A DNA stretch of 64,000 nucleotides, taken from the NCBI RefSeq assembly GCF_000321225.1, contig NW_004450464.1:2671427-2735426 (forward strand). Direction: 5' to 3'. Both the position numbers and the translations under genes were made by a program. Every line of letters begins with the position of its first letter. Position 1 is the first letter of the stretch. Positions 57,165 to 64,000 of this stretch are shown here, piece by piece. Below the pieces are notes generated by a model. It ran no database searches, had not been told where the DNA came from, and saw only the letters and a program-made list of their open reading frames with translations. Source of the DNA: Odobenus rosmarus divergens (Eukaryota > Chordata > Mammalia > Carnivora > Odobenidae).

Positions 57165-57666
57165 TTTAAAATTTTTTTTCTGGCTCTATTGAGATACAAT
57201 TGACAAAATTATAATGTATTTAATAAGTATAATGTGATTTGATTTATATATTGTGAAAGGATTCCCACAAATTAATTAGTACATCTATCACCTCACATGA
57301 TTTCCTTCTTTTTTATGAGAATACTTAAGATTTATTCTCATAATAAATTTCAAATATACAATATAGTATAATTAACTATAGTCACCATGGTATACATTAG
57401 ATGCTCAGAGTTTATCTTATAACTGGAAGTTTATACTTGTTACCCAGTTTCCCCACATTAGGGGAACCACCCTGACAATCACAAAACCACCATTTTACTA
57501 TCTGTTTCTGTGTATCTGCCTTTTTTTCAGATTCTACATATTAGTGATACCATGCAGTATTACCTTTCTCTGTCTGGTTTATTTTACTTAATATAATGAC
57601 CTCTAGGCTCATCCCTGTTGTTGCAAATATTAGAATTTCCTTCTTTTACAAGGCTGGATAACATCC

Positions 57667-57701
<35 letters not shown>

Positions 57702-57987
57702 GTGTATCTATATATCTATATATCACATTTTCTTTATCCATTCATTGGCTCATAGACATTTAGGTTGTTTCTATATGTTGAGTATTATGAATAATATTGC
57801 AATGAACATGGGAATTCAAATGTCTCTTCAAGATAATGATCTTGTTTCCTTTGGATATATGCCCAGAAGTGGAACTGTTGGATACAGTGGCACTATTTGT
57901 AACTTCTTGAGGAAACTTCATACTGTTTTCCAAAATGTCTGTATCAATTTACATTCCCACCAACAGTGTACCCATCCCTTCTTTTAA
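57165..57987 (-). mobile_element. L1 3' UTR and ORF2 end, reverse
   Basis: ttttttctggctctattgag atacaattgacaaaattata, cataataaatttcaaatata caatatag, ctctaggctcatccctgttg ttgcaaat, cattcattggctcatagaca tttaggttg, tgcccagaagtggaactgtt gg, tttacattcccaccaacagt g: the standard reverse L1. A (TG)n tract at 57669-57705 has grown in it. The 104-codon plus-strand frame at 57673-57987 is antisense L1, not a gene. Confidence 0.92.
57669..57705. repeat. (TG)n microsatellite
   Basis: About 16 TG units, with one slip, inside the reverse L1. Confidence 0.95.
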
Positions 57988-58001
57988 AGTTGTCAGTGGA
58001 A

Positions 58002-58201
58002 GGGATGCCTGGGTGGCTCAGTTGGTTGAGCGTCTGCTTTCAGCTCAGGTCATGATCCCAGCGTCCTGGGATCAAGTCCTTGTGGGACTCCCTGCTCAGC
58101 GGAGAGTCTGCTTCTCTCCCCGCCCTGCTCTTGCACTCTCGCTCTCTCTCTCCCTCTCCTTCTCCAATAAATAAATAAAATCTTTTAAAAAATAAAAAAA
58201 T
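58002..58201 (+). mobile_element. CAN-SINE at the L1 edge
   Basis: Head gggatgcctgggtggctcag, gatcccagcgtcctgggatc, ctccctgctcagcggagagt, tail caataaataaataaaatctt. Related flanks ttgtcagtggaa (before) and ttgtcagtaggaa (after) form the target-site repeat. Confidence 0.95.
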
Positions 58202-58304
58202 AAAATTGTCAGTAGGAAACTTATTTTAAATGGAAGCAAATAAATTACAACTCATAAGAACTCCCACGATTTGTGATTGCTAAAACTCTGAAGGATATAT
58301 CAGC

Positions 58305-58575
58305 AGGTTGCCAACCGAGGGCTATGGCAGGAGTGAGGCCATGTGAGGACACAGCAAGATGGTGGCCATCTGCAAGCCAAGGAGAGAGGCTTCTAAGGGA
58401 ACCAAACCTACCAACACCTGGTCTTTGACTTCTGGCCTTTAGAATGGTGAGAAAATAAATTTCTGTTGTTTAAGGCACCCAGTATGGTATTTTGTTATGG
58501 CAGCCCTAGCAAACTAATATGGCTGCTAAGTTTTGGGGTGATTTGTTACATAGCACTGGATAACTAATACAATGA
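58305..58575 (+). mobile_element. MaLR (MLT1-type) LTR 3' part
   Basis: ggccatgtgaggacacagca agatggtggccatctgcaag cc, gacttctggcctttagaatg gtgagaaaataaatttctgt tgtttaaggcacccagtatg gtattttgttatggcagccc is a well-kept MLT1 R/U5 end with AATAAA. A further end-like module (ggtgatttgttacatagcac tggataactaatac) follows. U3 is missing; no genes. Confidence 0.85.
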
Positions 58576-59234
58576 TTTTCATTCATCTAGAGTAGTATAT
58601 AAGAAATTAAACAAGACATCCTTGACCTGTAGGGGTTCACAGGAAAGAAATAGCCTTGTTGCCAGCAGTTAATTTAGAAATATTGCAGTGACAACAAGAC
58701 TACACAAACATATAAACATATAATATGATTACTTACACACATGCTTTAGGGCAAATAGACTGAAAATTCAGCCTCTTTATAAATAAAGCACTATAAAAGC
58801 ACACCATAAAAGTGTCTTCAGTAATAAATATTTCTATCATCTTCTTTGCTTAATAAATGTTAACAGTTTATGCATTATAATGTAGAAATATAATTTTGAA
58901 AATACTGCTACTTAAAGCATGTGTGGCAATTATCCAAGAATCATTCAAAATATGCATAAATAATGCATAAATAATGAAGTACCTTCTCTAATATCACTTG
59001 AAAAGATATAATCTTCCTGTGGGGAATAATATCAAAGACAGGCAATTTTGATTTGCAAGGTTCAGAAACACAGTGGCTAGATTCAAAAATGGTGTCTGAA
59101 AAGAATATGTTGAAAAATTTATCAAATCCAAGAAAGGAGAGTAAAGGGAGTCAGTTCTCAGTCTGAAAGGATGATGGCTGCCAATCACTGAGCATCTCAG
59201 AAACAGAATTTGTATATTTTATCTTGATATATAC
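58576..59234. other. Unclassified AT-rich sequence
   Basis: No repeat family or gene recognised. Confidence 0.4.
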
Positions 59235-59320
59235 AAGAGTTACCTCCGCTTTACAAAGGAAGAAACCAGCCCCGAGAGATGAAGTAACTTGTGAACGCTG
59301 GACAGTTCGGAACTGCCTAA
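59235..59320 (-). repeat. MIR fragment
   Basis: cctccgctttacaaaggaag aaaccagccccgagagatga agtaacttgtgaacgc is the reverse MIR core. Confidence 0.65.
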
Positions 59321-59326
59321 ACTGTT

Positions 59327-59355
59327 ACCATCATCATCATCATCACTATCATCAA
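59327..59355. repeat. (ATC)n simple repeat
   Basis: About eight CAT/ATC units with one interruption, giving an artefactual histidine run in one frame. Confidence 0.9.
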
Positions 59356-60235
59356 CAAACAGGTCAAAATCATGTATTCCATATTTGCGCATGGGCCATT
59401 TACGTATATTTTTCCAATAACAGATGATACACGTGGTCCCATTTATTTATCATCTATATATTAAGGAATGTGGCCCATAAGATGTTATGATCCAACAATA
59501 TTTCATTGCCTTTTAAAGTGCATGTTCATAGTGGATCGCGAGAATCATCTTCAGATGTGCAGGGAAGCATAACAACTTAGAGGAGCTACTGATATTCATC
59601 CCAAGACTCCTACCTTCCTCTTGCATTCTTCTGATACTAGACACAACCTTCAGGCCTTAAAGGTAGACAGGATGATGCAAGGTAGACTAATCAGATTCTC
59701 TCTACCAGGAACCTTACTTTTAGCCTATCACCTGATGGCATCTGACAGCAGGTCCTAAAATGAGCAAAGGTTATAAATTCCTTTGCTGAGATCTCCAGAA
59801 CTGCAATGGTTCTATACATTCTGAGACTTGGTGGTTCACCATTTTGTTCAATTTTGTCCAGTCCCAGCCACTCATTTTTATGAGAGGCTTAGAATCACTT
59901 TCTGGTGGTTTCATACAAAGAATATCAAATGGAAATTGGTACCATGGAGTGGTCTCACAGCAATAAAGTCACAGAAATGTGCAGAATTTGGATCTTGTCA
60001 TCAGGCCAAAAAGTTGTAAGTCTCCTACAGACATCTCAAGATGCGAAAGGAGCAGCCTGTGGTTTTCGGTGGTCCAATATCCCCTCCTGTTATTGTCTGT
60101 GGACCACTGGAGTTGGGTACAGATCTAAGGGAATGGGTAGCTTCTACCACAAATTGAAAGGGAATAAAGAGCACAGAACCAGAGTATAATGGTTGATACT
60201 GATGGCATTTCATGTCATAGAATGATATCCCAAGT
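59356..60235. other. Unclassified sequence
   Basis: Overlapping frames on both strands at 59828-60213 lack domains. No repeat family named with confidence. Confidence 0.35.
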
Positions 60236-60253
60236 CAAAAATCTTGCCTTCAG

Positions 60254-60365
60254 GGGTGCCTGCGGGCTCAGTCAGTAGAGCATGCTACTCCTGGTCTCGA
60301 GGTCATGAGTTCAAGCCCCACAATGGGCATAGAGCTTACTTTAAGAAGGGGGAAAAAAAAGAAAA
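60254..60365 (+). mobile_element. Short b-type carnivore SINE
   Basis: ggggtgcctgcgggctcagt, ggtctcgaggtcatgagttc aagccccacaatgggcatag agcttac, then a purine tail. Flanking repeats aaaatcttgc[c/t]ttcag end at 60253 and 60382. A third copy of aaaatcttgcc occurs just downstream near 60397-60408. Confidence 0.9.
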
Positions 60366-60559
60366 AAAAAATCTTGCTTTCAGACAGAGTAAAAAAAAAA
60401 TCTTGCCCTTTTGTTGTGATGTAAGCCATAGCAATTGGTGCCCAGAAACAAAATCTGAAAACTAGTTCTGCTGCATTGCAACACCTCTGTCAGCAAAAAA
60501 CTTCATCCCCTCTGAGTAAAGAAATGGCCTCACAGTTGGAGCCTGCAAGAGTATCCATC

Positions 60560-60765
60560 GGGGCACCTGGGTGGCTCAGTTGGTTAAGCAGCTGCCTTCA
60601 GCTCAGGTCATGATCCCAGGGTCTTGGGATAGAGCCCCGCATCGGGCTCCCTGCTCGGCGGGAAGCCTGTTTCTCCTTCTCCCACTCCTCCTGCTTGCGT
60701 TCTTTCTCTAGCTGTCTCTCTCTCTCTCTCTGTCAGTTAAATAAATAAATAAAATTAAAAAGAAA
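60560..60765 (+). mobile_element. CAN-SINE, full length
   Basis: Head ggggcacctgggtggctcag, gatcccagggtcttgggata, ctccctgctcggcgggaagc, (CT)n, tail taaataaataaataaaatta. Perfect 13-bp repeats aagagtatccatc lie at 60547-60559 and 60766-60778. It is close to the arctoid consensus, suggesting a young copy. Confidence 0.97.
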
Positions 60766-60778
60766 AAGAGTATCCATC

Positions 60779-61289
60779 AACCCTCAGCATTCCTCAGCTT
60801 CTAAAACATGACATCGTAGCACAACTCTGTAAAATGTTGTCCTCAAAGATCAAAGTCCTCCATCCCAGCACACTCAGTTTCTGGTCATTTATCTTTTCCA
60901 TTACAGGAGGAATTGCTTTGTCTGCATTCCATGCTACCTGACCCACCACCCCAGGCTGTGGCTTGGGTACCTTCTCGAGGCTTGGAGAAGCAGAGGTTCC
61001 CTTATATCCCAGTTTTTCCCATTCCCAGACACTGTGTGCTGCTCCCTCTTCAGGAAGAAAGACAGTGGTTTTGAGGGAAATTTGATGTCTGAAACCGGGG
61101 CTTTACAAATCATCTTGAATATCCCTTCTGTCTCAGTATCCATGGGTATTCTGGAGATATTCAGGACTTCAGCAAATAAGGCTGTATTGAACCTCTCCTT
61201 TCACAAAAGTGAGTTTTTCTGCCTCTGAGCACAGTGCTGTGCCTACCTCTTATAGGGAACTTTGCATATCATGTACATTTTTTGTCCCC
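60779..61289. other. Unclassified sequence
   Basis: No repeat family or gene recognised. Frames at 60934-61143 (minus) and 61034-61228 (plus) overlap each other and lack features. Confidence 0.4.
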
Positions 61290-61405
61290 ATGCCTTCTCC
61301 CTGAGGGCAGAAACTATATTGTACTAGTCTTTTCCCTAGGGTCCGTATTAGAGCCTGTCACATAGTAAATATTTAGTAACAGTTTGTTCACTAAATAAAT
61401 CAATG
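61290..61405 (+). repeat. L2 3' end
   Basis: tctccctgagggcagaaact atattgtactagtcttttcc, gagcctgtcacatagtaaat atttagtaac match L2 3' text ('gagggcagggac ... gtgcctggcacatagtagg'). Confidence 0.7.
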
Positions 61406-62449
61406 CATGTCCTAATCATTTCACTCAAAGTGTGAGCAGAAGTTTTACTCTGATGGTCTCGGAAACTGACAAAAAGTTTTTCTCCGTTTTTCTGCAAATA
61501 AAGTATGCATTTCATTTCTCCCACAATAAAAGGAGACGGGGAAAAAAATAGATCAGTAGGAGAATGTCAGCACAGATCCTTAAACCCCTGACAAGAGAGA
61601 AAGGACTTCCCCCGTTCTGTAAATCATGAATGTGCTGAAAAGACTAATGAATCAGAAATCAAAACACCAAAATTCTTATTTTCATTTTGAAACAAAATCA
61701 AATTTGTTTCTGCTTCTTCTCCAGAAAGTAGGAATCAAAGTTGTCCTGCCTTCACATTTTCTCAAGATCTATTTTTGAGAAATTATTGCTTTTTAAAAAC
61801 TTTTCATTTTGAAATAATTTCAAACTTATTTCATTACAGTTAAAAGAAAATTTAGAACACATGTTAAACCTCATTATAACTCAAATAGGGAACAAACTCA
61901 CGAGTAAAGTTAAATAAAAAGCTGGTTCTCTCAGGAAAATGTTCATATTTGTTAATAATCTGTCATTTACATGCTCTAATTGGCTTTCCTATAATTTTTT
62001 TATTTGAACTTTAATTTGCAAACTATTGTGCCCTTTTGCATATTTGGATACAATTTGCATAAACAGTATAATTACAATTATCTGCTTTCCCCAAAAGATT
62101 ACAAAGGAAAACTACTAATTAATCTCATTTACATGTGGATAAGGTTAATTGCTAAGACCAATTTTTTTTTATTTTCCCTTGCTAAGCTGTAATAAATGCT
62201 GTCATGCTTATTAAGATACAACATAGATATTATACTCTGTATCAAATTGAATAATAATTATATTTATGTATCTTTCACTTGTTTTTTTTAAATAATTTTG
62301 TTCTCATTGAAGAACACATTATCTAATTAGATAGGTGCTTTTTCCCCCTTAGAAAGAGGACAATCTGGTCTTTCTAAAGCTGTTATTTTTCTCTCCTGAC
62401 CTATATAAATATAAAATAAATATTGATGGCCTCCCATCCTCAAACTACA
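61406..62449. other. Unclassified AT-rich sequence
   Basis: No repeat family or gene recognised over about 1 kb. Confidence 0.4.
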
Positions 62450-63450
62450 TTTATTTTTGTGGATTCAGGTATCGCATCCTTGCCTCTTCATCTAGGTTCC
62501 TGTCCATTCTACTTTGTGACTATTTCTTCTCCCAGGGTCCAGGAATCCTGTTTATTTCTAGACTACCTTAAATGGTTTCCAAGAAGTATCTACTAAAGTC
62601 ACTCCTCTAAACTTCTACCTAGACCCTAAATGTTCCTGAAGCATTTTTCTAAATGTAAATATAATCATGTAGTTTTCTCCCATAAAATCCTTCAAAGTCT
62701 CCTTTTCCTACAAGAGAGTAAGAGCGCTTCATAAGGTGACACAGAAAACCGTCATCGACTTTTGCCTATACGTCGAACCTCGGCTTCAGCTGTGATACAG
62801 AACAGTCAGGGATCAATCTGCTTGGAGTTCCTGAAACCCATGTTACCACGGCACAACCCAAGGCAGGTTGCCCCTGAAGTTAGCGAAACATAAGCTGCCA
62901 GTCCCTCTCTGTGCATGCTGAAAGTGGCTGAGTTTTTAGAATGTTCTAGAAAGTAACAGAAATCAAGCGGCAATCAGAAAATATTCCTCTGTAAACATTT
63001 CTGTTAAATTGCCTCAAGGCATCTCCGAAGAAAGGCACTTAAAATTTTTAAGTCTCCAGTAATTTATTACGATAGGTTTTCTCATTTGAAAACCGATTCA
63101 CTACCACATATTAATTTTTGTTTCATAAATTTGGATTATTTTTTCCTATAGAGGGCTTGTTCAAACTCTTCACCTTTGTCTGTGATCCTTTTGCTTGCGT
63201 GTACTTCCCCCTCTTGTCTAATTAGGAAAATCATCCTGAACCTTTAAGATTCAGCTGAAAATCCACCTCCTTTGTTCCCTCATCCTCACACATCCCTGGA
63301 ATGATTCCAAATTGCATCCTTTATTCTACAAAAGAATTTATCACATTCTCTCATTGTTTACGTATTTATTCTCTATCTATTCCAGTTTGGACCCACAGAA
63401 CTTATTCTTCTCTCCTGACAACATCGAAGCTTCCTTCAGGGGAAGGCTCT
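62450..63450 (+). repeat. L2-like LINE text, discontinuous
   Basis: CT-rich L2-like words occur at 62480-62710 (tagaccctaaatgttcctga, aaaatccttcaaagtctcc) and again at 63150-63440 (cctttaagattcagctgaaa atccacctcctttgttccct). The intervening 62730-63120 does not match. Diverged; boundaries approximate. The 123-codon plus-strand frame at 63312-63683 starts in this text and has no domain. Confidence 0.45.
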
Positions 63451-64000
63451 TTTTCCCCATCAATCATGGCAGGATGGCACTTTCAGTTGCCTTAGTCCTC
63501 ACGCGCCATTACCTGAAGGCTCCTGGAGGTCCATTTGCCCATGCGCATATGTTATTTTGCTTCCCCAGCACAGCAAGTGTGTTTCCATATGACCTCCTCA
63601 CAGCTCGTTGGAATCTCACTGCTGGGACCTTCACCTTGGATCTCGTGAACAGCTGGCCTCTACGAAGTAGCTCCTTCCACTGAGACCCTCTGTAACTTCT
63701 GGGATCCTGAGTCCTCAGCCGTTCCTTCTGAGAGGGAGATTGCCACTCATCTCCCCATATCCATGCCCCTTCTGCCATGCCATGGGACTACCCGGCAGGA
63801 GACTACATTCCCCAGCCTGTTTCGCAATGAGGTGGGGCTCACCCCAGAAAGTGACTGAGATGTCGCATGCAACAACCTGATAGGGTCGTTAGGCATCAAA
63901 CCTGCCTCCTCACGCACATTCCCTTTTCCCTTCTTACCGGATGGAGCCAGAGTGTGTGTGGGATCTCTCACTGACATAGACCCTTCTGGGTACCCTCAGC
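63451..64000. other. GC-richer terminal segment, possibly containing an old interspersed repeat
   Basis: This is the most GC-rich part of the window. ggcaggagactacattcccc agcctg followed by ggtggggctcaccccagaaa gtgac resembles the start of a known mammalian repeat ('actacatttcccagcctcccttgcag ... tgtggccatgtgac'). Overlapping open frames on both strands (63312-63977) show no domain. It continues beyond the window. Confidence 0.35.

Noticed and set aside
57673..57987. 104-codon frame with a (VC)n start
   Set aside because: The start is a (TG)n microsatellite and the rest is antisense of L1 ORF2.
63312..63683. 123-codon open frame on the plus strand
   Set aside because: It starts in L2-like text, overlaps open frames on the other strand, and has no domain, splice or promoter support.

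Overview
This window looks like gene-poor, AT-rich nuclear DNA from a carnivoran mammal. The strongest evidence is a dense set of tRNA-Lys-derived carnivore SINEs, each with a head close to ggggcacctgggtggctcag, a CT-rich middle and an aataaataaataaaatctt tail. Their body (ctccctgctcagcagggag, then tctgcttctccctct) is the form I associate with arctoid Caniformia (bears, panda, pinnipeds, mustelids). It is not the young dog form (ctgggtggcgcag) or the cat form. A 50-base run of N at 1723-1772 marks a scaffold gap, so this comes from a draft assembly. I found no protein-coding exon, intact RNA gene, CpG-island promoter, bacterial gene or CRISPR array that I can support. The open frames are short and mostly lie inside or antisense to repeats. 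The window is therefore intergenic or deep intronic sequence, and the annotation is a map of transposable elements.

Layout. 1-9 kb: unique AT-rich DNA with SINEs, a hAT miniature element running into the gap, a young 5'-truncated L1 with a possible 3' transduction (5711-6009), L2, a 53-bp tandem duplication, and an internally deleted MLT2-like LTR. 8.7-10.2 kb: two LTR-like segments, each with an AATAAA signal, with a 35-nt U2 snRNA retro-fragment between its target-site repeats. 10.6-12 kb: an L1 3' half with complete target-site repeats, itself hit by a 52-bp L1 tail and a SINE. 12-19 kb: MER5A-like element, MIR, oppositely oriented L2 copies, and a long stretch with no recognised repeat. 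19.2-21.9 kb: a MaLR LTR and a roughly 2.2-kb degenerate hAT transposon that still shows transposase-like words. 22-30 kb: mostly unclassified, with SINEs, simple repeats and a MaLR LTR. 30-43 kb: LINE-rich, with several minus-strand L1/HAL1-like bodies, a minus-strand L2 whose catalytic motif has decayed, and a composite L1 insertion with two 3' ends. 43-50 kb: SINEs, MIR, L1 3' UTR and a minus-strand L2. 50-53 kb: a possible old endogenous retrovirus (LTR-like segment plus degenerate gag-like remnant) broken by SINEs and an L1. 53-64 kb: MIRs, a poly(A)-only retrotransposition scar, a minus-strand L1, a MaLR LTR, more SINEs and L2, and a final more GC-rich segment.

No genes here work together. 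What the sequence records is layered retrotransposition: many insertions keep target-site duplications good enough to set exact boundaries and relative order. Repeat family names are from memory of consensus sequences and were not checked with a masking program. I did not find an undescribed functional system. The most unusual items are the U2 fragment, the poly(A)-only scar, the two-tailed L1 insertion, the transduction candidate and the hAT transposase relic.
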